From Myxococcales bacterium (GTDB lineage Bacteria > Myxococcota_A > Polyangia > Palsa-1104): a stretch of DNA of 64,000 bases. This document shows positions 54,927-63,542 of the stretch, one piece after another. A program made the translations under genes and the position numbers. The notes under the pieces were generated by a model that worked only from the letters and a program-made list of their open reading frames with translations, made no database searches and was not told where the DNA came from. The stretch lies in NCBI GenBank assembly GCA_003170275.1, contig PNAM01000106.1:265816-329815 (forward strand), given 5' to 3'. Each line of letters opens with the position of its first letter. The stretch's first letter is position 1.

Positions 54927-55933
54927 CGGCCGGCTCCAACGTGCCGCTGCGCGCGGAACTCGGTGAGCCAGACGTTGACCTTCTCGATCAGCTCCTTGGG
55001 CGCGAGCTGATCGCCGAGCTTCTCGCGCGCCTGCCGGGCGGCCTCGAAGAACTCGCGCTTGAACTGATCGCTCGGCGTGATCATCTGCAGCCCCTGCTTC
55101 TCGAACAGCCGTCCCATGAGCTGCTCTTCCATCGACCGGTTGAGGTCGTTGAAGCGCGCGAAGAACTTGGCGCCGGCCACGCGCAGCGCCTGCTGGTGCT
55201 CGAGCGACAGCCCGTCGAAGGTGCTGTTGGAGATCACCATGCAGCCGGGCAGGAACGCGGTCTGCAACCCGGTGGCGTAGCGGGTCTGCGTCGACCATTG
55301 GTAGGCGAGGGCGGCGGTGGGCGCGGCGATGAACGCATCGAGCTTCTGTTCCTCGAACACGTGCCCGGCCGCCTCGACGGGGCTGGCGGTCGCCTGCAAG
55401 CCCATCGTCGCCACCATCGCCTTCCAGATCGGATCGAGGCTCCAGATCCAGAAGTGGGTCTTCTTGAAGTCCTGCATGGTGCGCACCGGCAGGCGCGAGA
55501 AGATCACGTCGAAGCCGAACGACGCCGCGCCCAGGTTGGCGAACCCGCTCTGGCGCATCTCGGCGTCGATGTTGCCCTTGAGCCGGTTGAGCACGTAGGT
55601 CGCTTCCTCGGCGTCGTGGAACAGCCCGGGGATGCGCGCCACGCGCATCGACGACGCGAGCGACTGGCAGAAGATGGCGCCCGCCTCGCCGTCGAGCTGG
55701 CCCTTGCGGATCCGCTCCACCGCCGTGAGCTCGTCGCCGGCGATGCCGCCCAGGTACCACTTCATCTTCAGCTCGCCGTTGGTGAGCGCCTCGATGTCGC
55801 GCGCGTAGGCCTTGAGCTCGCGCGCCCACGACGTGCCCTCGGGCGCGATGGTCGCCATGCGCAGCACGCGCGGTTCGGCGCGGGCCGCACCGGCGAGTAA
55901 CAACACCACAGCGACGAGGATCGCACGCGTCAT
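54923..55933 (-). CDS. DctP-family TRAP/TPAT binding protein, array copy 3
   Basis: 336 residues from ATG 55933, overlapping the kinase stop (ATGA). Signal peptide ILVAVVLLLAGAARA, then RMATIAPEGTSWARELKAYA, KWYLGGIAGDELTAVERI, DFKKTHFWIWSLDPI, PTAALAYQWSTQTRYATGL and LPGCMVIS. Most features match copies 1 and 2 (WIWSLD or WTWSLD). Tight coupling to the kinase suggests that their products are needed together. Confidence 0.92.
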   Translation of the reverse strand: MTRAILVAVVLLLAGAARAEPRVLRMATIAPEGTSWARELKAYARDIEALTNGELKMKWYLGGIAGDELTAVERIRKGQLDGEAGAIFCQSLASSMRVARIPGLFHDAEEATYVLNRLKGNIDAEMRQSGFANLGAASFGFDVIFSRLPVRTMQDFKKTHFWIWSLDPIWKAMVATMGLQATASPVEAAGHVFEEQKLDAFIAAPTAALAYQWSTQTRYATGLQTAFLPGCMVISNSTFDGLSLEHQQALRVAGAKFFARFNDLNRSMEEQLMGRLFEKQGLQMITPSDQFKREFFEAARQAREKLGDQLAPKELIEKVNVWLTEFRAQRHVGAGR

Positions 55934-57726
55934 GGCGCTTTCGCTCCGCCCGGGCTGAGGAGCAGGCGCACCGTCTGGCCCTGCTCGATCTTGACCTTCG
56001 AGCCGACCTTGCCGTTCGAGCCGTCGCGCACCTCGACGGAGTGCATGCCGGTGGACACGTGGATGCCGAGCGTGGGCGTGGTGTAGCCCGAGTCCACACC
56101 GTCGATCCACACCTCGGCGGCGCCGTTGGAGTCGACCATCAGCGTGCCGCGCGGCTGCCTCTCCGGTGTCAGCGACACGCGCAGCATCGGATCGTGATCG
56201 TCGGGCGTGAGCGCCTTCATGGCGATCTCGAAGCCGTTCTTCTGCACCACCAGCTCGTGGAACTCGTCGTCCGAGACCTCGATCATCGTCGGCGTCTCGC
56301 CCACCGCCAGCTTGCCGTCGAGGAGCACCGAGGCGCCCTCGGGCGCGGAGTGCACCTCGACCTGATGGCTGGCCGGCGGCAGCACCACGTTCATCACCGC
56401 GCGCTCGCCGATAGCCAGCGTCACCTGCCGCTCGACCACCGCCATCTTGCCCTTGCGCATCTTGACCGAGTGCGGTCCCGGCTGAAGGCCGCGCAGGGTG
56501 GTCGGCGTGGTCTCCTCGATCGGTTTGCCGTCGAGCTCCACCGACGCGCCGCCCGGCGTCGACACCAGCAGCAGCGCGGTGCCGCCGCCGGCCGATCGTC
56601 CGATCCGCCCCAGGCCGAACCCGCCCGCCAGCGCCAGCACGGCCGCCAGCGCGATGGTGCGCAGCGCGCGCGCGGTGAAGCGCGGCGGCACGCGCACGCG
56701 CATGGTGTTGATGCGCGGGTTGGTCTGGTCGTCGCCCATCCGCTCGTCGGGGATCGCCTCGAGCGCCATGGCCATCTCGCGCATCGACTGGAAGCGATCC
56801 TCGGGCTTCTTGGCGAGCGCGCGGGTCAGCGCGTTCTTCAGCTCGCGCTGCGGATTCGGCAGGAACTTGTCGAGCGGCTGCGGGTTGTCGTGCAGCTGCT
56901 GATACAGCACCTGCACGTCGTCGTTGCCCTCGAACGGCGGCCGCCCGGTCAGCAGCTCGTAGAACAGGCAGCCGAGCGCGTACACGTCGGCGCGCGCGTC
57001 CACCGCCTTGTTGGCGATCTGCTCGGGCGCCATGTACTCGGGCGTCCCGACGATCTGCCCGGTGCGGGTGAGGCCGGCCTTGATCGCCGCGTGCGCCAGC
57101 TTGGCCAGGCCGAAGTCGATCAGCTTCGGCTCCTCCTGGTTCTCGGTGTCCGGCGAGAGGATCACGTTCGACGGCTTGATGTCGCGGTGGATCACTCCCG
57201 CCTGGTGCGCCGCCTCGAGCGCCCAGCACAGCCGCTTGGTGATGTTGATGGCGCGCCAGGTGTCGAGCTTCTTCTCCTTCTCGAGCACCTGGTCGAGCGT
57301 CGGCCCGCGCACGTACTCCATCACCAGGAAGGTCGGGTCACCCACCACCAGGTCGAGGAAGCGCGCCACGTTGCGATGCTCGATGGCGGCGATCGCCTCG
57401 GCCTCGTGCTGAAAGCGCTGGCGGAACGACGGATCGGCGAGCAGCTCGGTCTTGAGCACCTTGACCGCCACGCGCCGTCCGATCGCCAGGTTCTCGGCGA
57501 CGAACACCTGGCCCATCGCGCCGTCGCCCAGCCGCTCCATCAGCTTGTAGCGGCCAGCGATCACGTCGCCGATGGCGAGCGGGCCCTGGTTGAGCAGCTT
57601 GACGAAGTCTTCGGGCAGCGTGTCGACGCGAGACGCGCCGGAACGGCGGTTCGCCGGTTGACCCTCTTCGGGGTCGGAGCTCGGGCCGACCGGGGTCAGC
57701 CAATCTTTGTCGGTGCGCTTGGACAC
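55930..57726 (-). CDS. Membrane Ser/Thr protein kinase with C-terminal PEGA repeats
   Basis: 598 residues. Hanks-type kinase domain at about 55-330: YKLMERLGDGAMGQVFVAE, VAVKVLKTE, HRDIKPSNVILS, KLIDFGLAKLAHA and GTPEYMAPEQIANKAVDARA, so the active-site residues are intact. One membrane span follows (IALAAVLALAGGFGLG), then about three PEGA domains outside the membrane (STPGGASVELDGKPIEETTP, SAPEGASVLLDGKLAVGETP and SNGAAEVWIDGVDSGYTTP). The PEGA part probably senses an envelope ligand or protein. An extended -10 lies about 40 bases upstream, and the stop overlaps DctP copy 3. Its position inside the binding-protein array is unusual. Confidence 0.95.
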   Translation of the reverse strand: MSKRTDKDWLTPVGPSSDPEEGQPANRRSGASRVDTLPEDFVKLLNQGPLAIGDVIAGRYKLMERLGDGAMGQVFVAENLAIGRRVAVKVLKTELLADPSFRQRFQHEAEAIAAIEHRNVARFLDLVVGDPTFLVMEYVRGPTLDQVLEKEKKLDTWRAINITKRLCWALEAAHQAGVIHRDIKPSNVILSPDTENQEEPKLIDFGLAKLAHAAIKAGLTRTGQIVGTPEYMAPEQIANKAVDARADVYALGCLFYELLTGRPPFEGNDDVQVLYQQLHDNPQPLDKFLPNPQRELKNALTRALAKKPEDRFQSMREMAMALEAIPDERMGDDQTNPRINTMRVRVPPRFTARALRTIALAAVLALAGGFGLGRIGRSAGGGTALLLVSTPGGASVELDGKPIEETTPTTLRGLQPGPHSVKMRKGKMAVVERQVTLAIGERAVMNVVLPPASHQVEVHSAPEGASVLLDGKLAVGETPTMIEVSDDEFHELVVQKNGFEIAMKALTPDDHDPMLRVSLTPERQPRGTLMVDSNGAAEVWIDGVDSGYTTPTLGIHVSTGMHSVEVRDGSNGKVGSKVKIEQGQTVRLLLSPGGAKAP

Positions 57727-57762
57727 AGGTAATGGGCGGGGCCAAATGCCGCGCCGCCCACA

Positions 57763-57771
57763 ATTGTATCA
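57763..57771 (-). promoter_or_regulatory. Candidate extended -10 promoter for the kinase gene
   Basis: On the minus strand the sequence reads TGATACAAT, an extended -10 (TGn-TACAAT), about 37 bases before the kinase ATG. A convincing -35 is absent, as is common with extended -10 elements. The short dyad GCGCTTTAGCGC lies some 13 bases upstream of it and could bind a regulator. This is the only interval of more than 80 bases inside the DctP array, so a second transcript probably starts here. Confidence 0.45.
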
Positions 57772-57819
57772 CGGCTGAACGTGCGCTAAAGCGCGAATTT
57801 TCTATACGGTTGTCCGACG

Positions 57820-58839
57820 TTAGTGCGCGGGCTTGGCGGGGATCTCGACCTTGCGCGCCTCGTCGAGCCAGACGTCGACCTGTTTGAGCAGGTCGGGGGG
57901 AACCAGCTTGGCGCCCATCTCCTCGCGCACGCGCCGCGCGGCCTCGAAGAACTCGGCGGCGAAGGCGTCCGAAGGGGGCGTGTTCTTCAACCCCTGGTGC
58001 TCGAACAGCCCGCCGAGCAGCTGCTGGTCCTGCCGGTGGCCCAGGTCTTCGAAGCGGACCGAGAACTTGGCCGCCGCGCTACGCACCACGCGCTGGAGCT
58101 CGACCGGGATCGAGTCGAGCGCGCGCTGTGACAGCGCGATGCAGCCGGGCAGGATGGCCGCGCTCAGGTTGGTGAAATATTTCGCGCGCGACGACCACTG
58201 GAACGCCAGCGCGGCGGTCGGCACGCCGAAGAAGCCGTCGATGCGGCCCTCGTCGTAGGCCTGCGCGGCAGCCTCGACCGGCAGCGCCACCGACTGGATG
58301 CCCATCGCCGGCATCTCCTTGAGCCACACCTCGTCGAGGCTCCAGGTCCAGTAGTGGCCCTTGCGCAGATCGGCCATGCTGCGGATCGGAGTGCGGCTGA
58401 AGAACACCTCGGAGCCGAAGTTCCCCAGCGCGAGTGCGACGAAGCCGTTGGCGGTGAACTCCTTTTCGACCGTCGGGAACAGCCGGTTGAGGATCAGGTG
58501 CGCCTCCTCGCGGTTGCGGAGCAGGCCGGCGATGCGGGTCACCCACAGCGACGGCGCCAGCCGCTCGCAGAAGATCGCGCCGGCCATTCCGTCGAGCTGG
58601 TTCTTCTTGATCCGCTCGAGCGCCGTCAGCTCGTCGCCGGCGATCGCGCCCAGGTACCACTTCATCTCCACCTGGCCGTTGGTCTCGTTGACGATGTCGC
58701 GCGACAGCGCGTGCAGCTCGCGCGCCCACGCGGTGCCGTCGGGCGCGATGGCCGCCATGCGCAGCCGCACCTTGGGCTCGGCCCGTCCCAATCCGCTCGC
58801 GAGCAGCAGCGCGGCTATCACCAATGCACAGCGCAACAT
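57820..58839 (-). CDS. DctP-family TRAP/TPAT binding protein, array copy 2
   Basis: 339 residues from ATG 58839, preceded by AGGGGACC; ATG 58857 in the same frame is an alternative. Signal peptide ALVIAALLLASGLGRA, then RMAAIAPDGTAWARELHAL, KWYLGAIAGDELTALERI, DLRKGHYWTWSLDEV, PTAALAFQWSSRAKYFTNL and LPGCIALS. Ends DEARKVEIPAKPAH. About 93 bases, containing a candidate promoter, separate it from the kinase gene. Confidence 0.92.
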   Translation of the reverse strand: MLRCALVIAALLLASGLGRAEPKVRLRMAAIAPDGTAWARELHALSRDIVNETNGQVEMKWYLGAIAGDELTALERIKKNQLDGMAGAIFCERLAPSLWVTRIAGLLRNREEAHLILNRLFPTVEKEFTANGFVALALGNFGSEVFFSRTPIRSMADLRKGHYWTWSLDEVWLKEMPAMGIQSVALPVEAAAQAYDEGRIDGFFGVPTAALAFQWSSRAKYFTNLSAAILPGCIALSQRALDSIPVELQRVVRSAAAKFSVRFEDLGHRQDQQLLGGLFEHQGLKNTPPSDAFAAEFFEAARRVREEMGAKLVPPDLLKQVDVWLDEARKVEIPAKPAH

Positions 58840-58871
58840 GGTCCCCTGGCGGATCATATCACGGGCGCTCG

Positions 58872-59864
58872 TCAACGGTGCTCGGCGCGGTAGTCGGCCA
58901 GCCAGCCGTTGACGCGTTCGATCAGCGCGCGCGGCACCACCCCGTCGTCGAGCTGCTCGCGGGCGGCGCGCGCCGCCTCGAAGAAATCGGCGCGCAGCGC
59001 GCTCGAGGCCGGGACCGGCTGGAGCCCCTGACGCTGGAACAGCCCGCCGAGCAGCAGATCCTCCTGCGACCAGTTGATGTCGTCGAAGCGCGCGCCCAGC
59101 TTGACGCCGGCGGCGCGCACGATCTTCTGCTGGTCGATGGGCAGCGCGTCGAAGGCGCGGTTGGCGATCACCAGGCACGCGCTCAAGAGCCCGACCCGCA
59201 AATCGGTGAAGTAGCGCGCGCGCGTCGACCATTGATAGGCGAGCGCCGCGGTGGGCAGCCCGAGGAAGCCGTCGATGCGGCCCTCCTCGTAGGCGCGGCC
59301 CGCGTCCTCGACGGGGAGCGGCACCACCTTCAGCCCCAACCTGGGCATCTCCTTGAGCCACACGTCGTCGAGGTTCCAGATCCACAGGCGCAGCTTGCGC
59401 AGCTCTTCGAGCGTGTGGACCGGCGTGCGGGTGAACGCGATGTCGCCGCCGAACACCGCAAAGGCGATGCTGGCGAACCCCGACTTGCGGAACTCCGGCT
59501 CGAGGATCGGATACATGTGCGAGAGCACGTTGCCCGCCTCGTCGCGGCGCTGGAACAACCCGGCCACGCGCAGCACGCGCAGCGACGGCGCCAGCTTCGC
59601 GCAGCTGATCGACCCGGCGCTGCCGTCGAGCTGCCCGCGGCGGATGCGCTCGATCACCTGGCTCTCGTCGCCGGCGATGCCGCCCAGGTACAACTTGACG
59701 CGCACCTGCCCGCGCGTCTCCGACTCGACGTCGCGGCCGAACGCCTTGAGCTCGCGCGCCCAGCTCGTGCCCTCGGGCGCGATCGACGCCAGCCGCAGCA
59801 CCACCGGCTCCGCCCGGGCCGGCAGCGCCAACAGCAGGACCGCCATGGTGCACAGGTGACGCAC
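58872..59864 (-). CDS. DctP-family TRAP/TPAT binding protein, array copy 1
   Basis: 330 residues, first DctP of the array. Signal peptide LCTMAVLLLALPARA, then RLASIAPEGTSWARELKAFG, KLYLGGIAGDESQVIERI, ELRKLRLWIWNLDDV, PTAALAYQWSTRARYFTDL and LSACLVIA. It follows the PpiD/SurA-like chaperone gene by 34 bases. As in the other copies, no cognate membrane permease gene is adjacent. Confidence 0.92.
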   Translation of the reverse strand: MRHLCTMAVLLLALPARAEPVVLRLASIAPEGTSWARELKAFGRDVESETRGQVRVKLYLGGIAGDESQVIERIRRGQLDGSAGSISCAKLAPSLRVLRVAGLFQRRDEAGNVLSHMYPILEPEFRKSGFASIAFAVFGGDIAFTRTPVHTLEELRKLRLWIWNLDDVWLKEMPRLGLKVVPLPVEDAGRAYEEGRIDGFLGLPTAALAYQWSTRARYFTDLRVGLLSACLVIANRAFDALPIDQQKIVRAAGVKLGARFDDINWSQEDLLLGGLFQRQGLQPVPASSALRADFFEAARAAREQLDDGVVPRALIERVNGWLADYRAEHR

Positions 59865-59898
59865 GTGACGCGATTGTAATGCGTCGCGCGTACGGGAG

Positions 59899-61581
59899 CT
59901 AGAAGAGCTTGGTGCCGGCGCAGGGCTCGTACTTGACCTTCTCGTTGATCGGCGCCTTGCCGGGAACGGCGGTCGCTTCGTAGGAGAGGATCTCGTCGTT
60001 GACGCGGATGCGCCCGTCGTCGCGCACCTCGGCGCAGCGCTGCTTGGACCAGCTATCGAGCACCTCGGCCCACTTGGTGCGCTCGTACTCGCGCACGATC
60101 TCGACCTTGCGCTTGTCGAAGTCGACCAGGTCGGGATCCTTGCGCTCCTTGACGCGCACGATCACGTACCCGCCGGCGACCTCGTACGGCCCGCCCACCT
60201 CGCCCTGCTTGAGCTCGAACGCCTTCCTCGCCAGCTCGCGCGACACGCCGATGTCCTGCACCATCTCGCCGCGGCGCGCGAACATGCCGGTCTCCAGCAG
60301 CTTGGGCGGATCGGTCAGGCGCGTGCCCAGTGTCTTGGTGCGCCGCTCGTCGGCATTTTCTTGCGCCGGCTCCTTGGGAACCAGCGTCTCGAGCTTCTCG
60401 CCCGCCTTGATCTTGGCGGCGATCCCATCGGCCTCGGCCTTGGCCTTCGCCTTGGCGTGGTCGACGCGCACCGCGTCCTCGGCGATCTCGCGCTGCGCGA
60501 CCTCGAGCGCCACGTCGCCCTCGCGGAAGTCCTCCACCTGGACCAGCTCGAACCCGCGATCGGTGCGCTCCGGCCCGAGCAGCTCGCCCTTTTTGGCCGC
60601 GAACACCTTGCCGTCGAGCGCCTCGGAGAAGCCGGTGAAGCCCTTCTTGCGCCAGCCGATCAGCCCGCCCTTGTGCTTGGTGCGCTCCTCGGTGGAGACG
60701 GCCTTGGCCACCTCGGTGAACGGCGTGCCCGCCTTCACCTTCGCCGCCGCTTGATCGATCTGCTTCTGCGCCGCATCGACCTTGTCCTTGGGCGCGTCCT
60801 TGGCCACTTCGATGATCAGGTGGCGCAGCTTGGCCTGCTTATCGATCTTCTTATAGAGGAACGACCGATCTTCGTACTGCTTCTTCAGCTCGGCCGCGTG
60901 CGCCTTGACGTAGGCGTCGATCTCGGCCGCCGTCACCTCGCCCTCGTCCTCGTAGCGGCGCGGCGAGAAGCGCGCGTACTCCAGGTTCACCTGCGTGCCC
61001 TTGATGGCGAAGTCGGTCTTGACCTCGTCGGTGGAGACCTTGGTGCCGACCTTCATCAGCTCGCGCACCTTGTCGGCGAGCAGCTCGCGCCGTTCGATCT
61101 CGATGAAGCGCACCACCGACACGCCGAGCTGGTTCTGCGAAACCATCTTGAATCGGTCGTAGTCGAACTTGCCGTCCTTGTAGACGTAGCTGTCGACCTT
61201 GCGCGGCACGCCCATCACCATCATGCGGCCGTCGGCGATCATGTCCTCCACCTCCCGGGCGGAGACCTGGAAGCCGAGCCGCTCGGCCTCTTGCGCGAAC
61301 AGCTCGCGCTCGATGAGCTTGTCCATCACGAACTCTTTGAGCCGCCGCTCCCGGGCCATCTGGCCGGGGAACTGCGTGCCGCCGAGCGCGATGTACGCGA
61401 AGCGGAAGTCCTGCTCCGAGAGCGTCGAGGAGCCCACCTTCGCCGCGTAGGCGGTGCCGGCCACGCCGCCGCCGCAGCCGCGCGAGCCGGGCCCGAAGTT
61501 GATGACGAACACGGCGATGATCACGCCGAACAGGACGTAGATGATGACGTTGCGCGAATTTCTGCGCATGGCTGCGAGCAT
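59899..61581 (-). CDS. PpiD/SurA-type periplasmic peptidyl-prolyl isomerase
   Basis: Membrane-anchored periplasmic chaperone/foldase, 560 residues. The N-terminal span (NVIIYVLFGVIIAVFVINFG) and SurA_N-type helices (FRFAYIALGGTQFPGQMARE, LKEFVMDKLIERELFAQEAE) match the PpiD layout. The parvulin domain lies at about 255-360 (KLRHLIIEVAKDAPKD, HKGGLIGWRKKGFTGFSEAL). The C-terminal region has a second, partial parvulin-like stretch (GPYEVAGGYVIVRVKERKDP). Good ribosome binding site AAGGAG eight bases before ATG 61581. As first gene of the run it may assist folding of the exported DctP proteins. Confidence 0.9.
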   Translation of the reverse strand: MLAAMRRNSRNVIIYVLFGVIIAVFVINFGPGSRGCGGGVAGTAYAAKVGSSTLSEQDFRFAYIALGGTQFPGQMARERRLKEFVMDKLIERELFAQEAERLGFQVSAREVEDMIADGRMMVMGVPRKVDSYVYKDGKFDYDRFKMVSQNQLGVSVVRFIEIERRELLADKVRELMKVGTKVSTDEVKTDFAIKGTQVNLEYARFSPRRYEDEGEVTAAEIDAYVKAHAAELKKQYEDRSFLYKKIDKQAKLRHLIIEVAKDAPKDKVDAAQKQIDQAAAKVKAGTPFTEVAKAVSTEERTKHKGGLIGWRKKGFTGFSEALDGKVFAAKKGELLGPERTDRGFELVQVEDFREGDVALEVAQREIAEDAVRVDHAKAKAKAEADGIAAKIKAGEKLETLVPKEPAQENADERRTKTLGTRLTDPPKLLETGMFARRGEMVQDIGVSRELARKAFELKQGEVGGPYEVAGGYVIVRVKERKDPDLVDFDKRKVEIVREYERTKWAEVLDSWSKQRCAEVRDDGRIRVNDEILSYEATAVPGKAPINEKVKYEPCAGTKLF

Positions 61582-61660
61582 TTCGAGAGTCTCCTTAGGG
61601 ACTTAAACGTGGCGGAATCTAGCTGAGGCGGGAGGAGGGCGCAAGCCTTCCGGGCGGGCG

Positions 61661-62233
61661 TCAGTCGGAGAGCTTCGCGTGAATGCCGGTGACCTCGCCG
61701 ATCTCGGCCAGCTGCGCTTCCGAGATCTGCTCGAACTCGGCTTCCATCTCGACCAGCTCTTCGACCAGATCCGAGGCGTCGAACAGGTGGCGCAGCGGAT
61801 CGCGCCGGTCCTTCTCGACCGGGTCGCGACGATTCATCGACGGCTCGCGCGCCGTGCCGCGGCCGACCGATTCAGCGCGGCGATCGCCCCAGCGACGGTC
61901 GCGATAGAGCCGCATCTTGAGCCCCTCGACGGAGCGGGGCGGCGGGTTGAGCGATTCGGCGACGGCGACGCAGTTGAAGCACAGGACGATCCAGCGCCCG
62001 CCGACCGCGTTCTGCCGCAGCCCGAGCTCGAAGTGGCGCAGGTGCGACTCCCGGCGATCGTCGCAGGCGGCGCACGACGCGCCCTGGCCGATCGGCCGCG
62101 CGCGAACCCACGCGTCATAGCAACGATCACAGCGTCCGCGACGGAGCGGACGACGAACGGCATCGGTCGGGGGCTCGCCGCAGCCGCCACAACGAACCAG
62201 CGGAATCGGCATAGACGTATGGCTTGCCATCAT
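61661..62233 (-). CDS. Zinc-ribbon protein, unknown function
   Basis: 190 residues from ATG 62233 (GTG 62254 also in frame). Four CxxC pairs predict two zinc ribbons: CGGC and CDRC in the first (VRCGGCGEPPTD, RRGRCDRCYDAWV), CAAC and CFNC in the second (GASCAACDDRRESHLRHFEL, RWIVLCFNCVAVAESLNPPP). The C-terminal half is acidic (LVEELVEMEAEFEQISEAQL). Zinc ribbon plus acidic tail is compatible with binding RNA polymerase or ribosomes, but this is speculation. It ends 79 bases before the PpiD-type gene. Confidence 0.72.
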   Translation of the reverse strand: MMASHTSMPIPLVRCGGCGEPPTDAVRRPLRRGRCDRCYDAWVRARPIGQGASCAACDDRRESHLRHFELGLRQNAVGGRWIVLCFNCVAVAESLNPPPRSVEGLKMRLYRDRRWGDRRAESVGRGTAREPSMNRRDPVEKDRRDPLRHLFDASDLVEELVEMEAEFEQISEAQLAEIGEVTGIHAKLSD

Positions 62234-62342
62234 CGACGAGTAAACCGAGGCCACTCCCGGAGCAAATTTTTGGCTCTTTCGGGTGAAATCAACCGGCCGC
62301 TTGCGCGGAAGTCGCGGTCTCGCTCTTGCTGTCTACACCTGC

Positions 62343-63398
62343 GTGCGCCGCCTGTTGGTCCTCACGCTGCTCGCCGGTTGTGGCGCGACGCCCCCGCCCG
62401 CGGCGCCGCCGCCTCCTGTGGTCGCGCCCGCGCAGGCGATCGTTTCCCTCGCGCTGCCGGGCGGTCCGGCTGCTACCTGGCCGACCGCCGCCCCGTTTGC
62501 CGGCGGCCGCTATCTGTTGCCCTATCGTGACGACCACGGCCTGCACGTTCGGCTGATCGGCGACGCCGGTGACGTCGACGTAGATCTCGGCGCCGGTGAG
62601 CTTTTGGGCGCGGCCGCGCGCGGCGACGGGTTCGTGGTGGCGAGCGCGCTGGGCGCCACCATCGAGATCCATTTTCTCGACGGTGAGCTGCGCCTGCAGG
62701 TCGAGCTCTCGATGGCCGGCGTGCCGCAACCCGCGATCGCCTGCGACGGCGACGCGGTGCTGGTGGTCACCACCGAGCGTCAGGGCGGCGCCACCAGCGA
62801 CGGGGTCACGCTCGGCCACGCTGCGCTGGTGCGCCCCGCCGGCGTGACCTTCGTCGAGCTCGGCCCGCTCGACCTGCGACCGTCGCTCTACGGCGACGCC
62901 GACGGCTTCATCGCCGCCAACCTTTTGATCACCAGCGACGGCACGGTGAGCCACGCGCCGGGCGCCGCCGTCGAGAACGCGCGCGTCTTTCACCGCGCGA
63001 CCGCGGCCGGCGACTCGGTGACCTTCGACGGCGATCGCTGGCTCGAGCTCGCCGCCAGCCCGAGCTGGGCCGCGCGCGACGCCGGCGGCGCGGATCTGGT
63101 CCTCCCCGACGGAATGCTGCATGTGGGTGCGGACCTCACCTCGAGCGGCGCTGCCGTCGCCGCGCCCGCCGGCAGCTGGTTCAAGGCGCTGCGCCAGGGT
63201 CGCGCGCTGGTCGAGTCCCTCGACGGATCCGATCATGTTCTTGCGATCTTGGACCGCGCCACGCTCGCGCCGACCGATCGCGCGAGCGTGCGCGTCGAGC
63301 ACCCGCAGAGCCGCGCCGTGCTCGCCACCCTCGGCGATTCCGACGCGCTGCTCGCGTGGGTGGACCAGGGCGGGGTCGTTCGTTACGCGCGTTGGTAG
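62343..63398 (+). CDS. Lipoprotein, unknown function (beta-propeller-like)
   Basis: 351 residues from GTG 62343, which gives a short signal and lipobox RRLLVLTLLAGC; the frame is open upstream to GTG 62283, but that adds a charged stretch unlike a signal peptide. After a Pro/Ala linker (ATPPPAAPPPPVVAPAQ) the mature protein has repeated beta-strand texts with Asp/Gly turns (PYRDDHGLHVRLIGDAGDVD, SLYGDADGFIAANLLITSDG). No enzymatic motif is seen. It is divergent from the zinc-ribbon gene and followed by mreB. Confidence 0.68.
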   Translation: MRRLLVLTLLAGCGATPPPAAPPPPVVAPAQAIVSLALPGGPAATWPTAAPFAGGRYLLPYRDDHGLHVRLIGDAGDVDVDLGAGELLGAAARGDGFVVASALGATIEIHFLDGELRLQVELSMAGVPQPAIACDGDAVLVVTTERQGGATSDGVTLGHAALVRPAGVTFVELGPLDLRPSLYGDADGFIAANLLITSDGTVSHAPGAAVENARVFHRATAAGDSVTFDGDRWLELAASPSWAARDAGGADLVLPDGMLHVGADLTSSGAAVAAPAGSWFKALRQGRALVESLDGSDHVLAILDRATLAPTDRASVRVEHPQSRAVLATLGDSDALLAWVDQGGVVRYARW

Positions 63399-63429
63399 CG
63401 CGTAAGCCAGCTTGCCCTCGATGAAATTC

Positions 63430-63458
63430 TTGATGGGCGCAGCGGAAGGTGCTAACAA
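63430..63458 (+). promoter_or_regulatory. Candidate mreB promoter
   Basis: TTGATG at 63430-63435 and TAACAA at 63453-63458 with a 17-base spacer fit a housekeeping promoter of moderate quality, about 85 bases before the mreB ATG. The 144-base gap between the lipoprotein stop and mreB is otherwise featureless. Confidence 0.35.
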
Positions 63459-63542
63459 TTCAAACAAAAGATCCGCGTCGTTTCTGCATGGTTATGCAGT
63501 CCACGAGCGGGTTTGGCTGGATCGATCCACAGGAGCCGCGGG

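Noticed and set aside
52879..59864. Complete TRAP transporter
   Set aside because: Only periplasmic binding proteins are present; no DctQ or DctM membrane subunit is encoded anywhere in the window.
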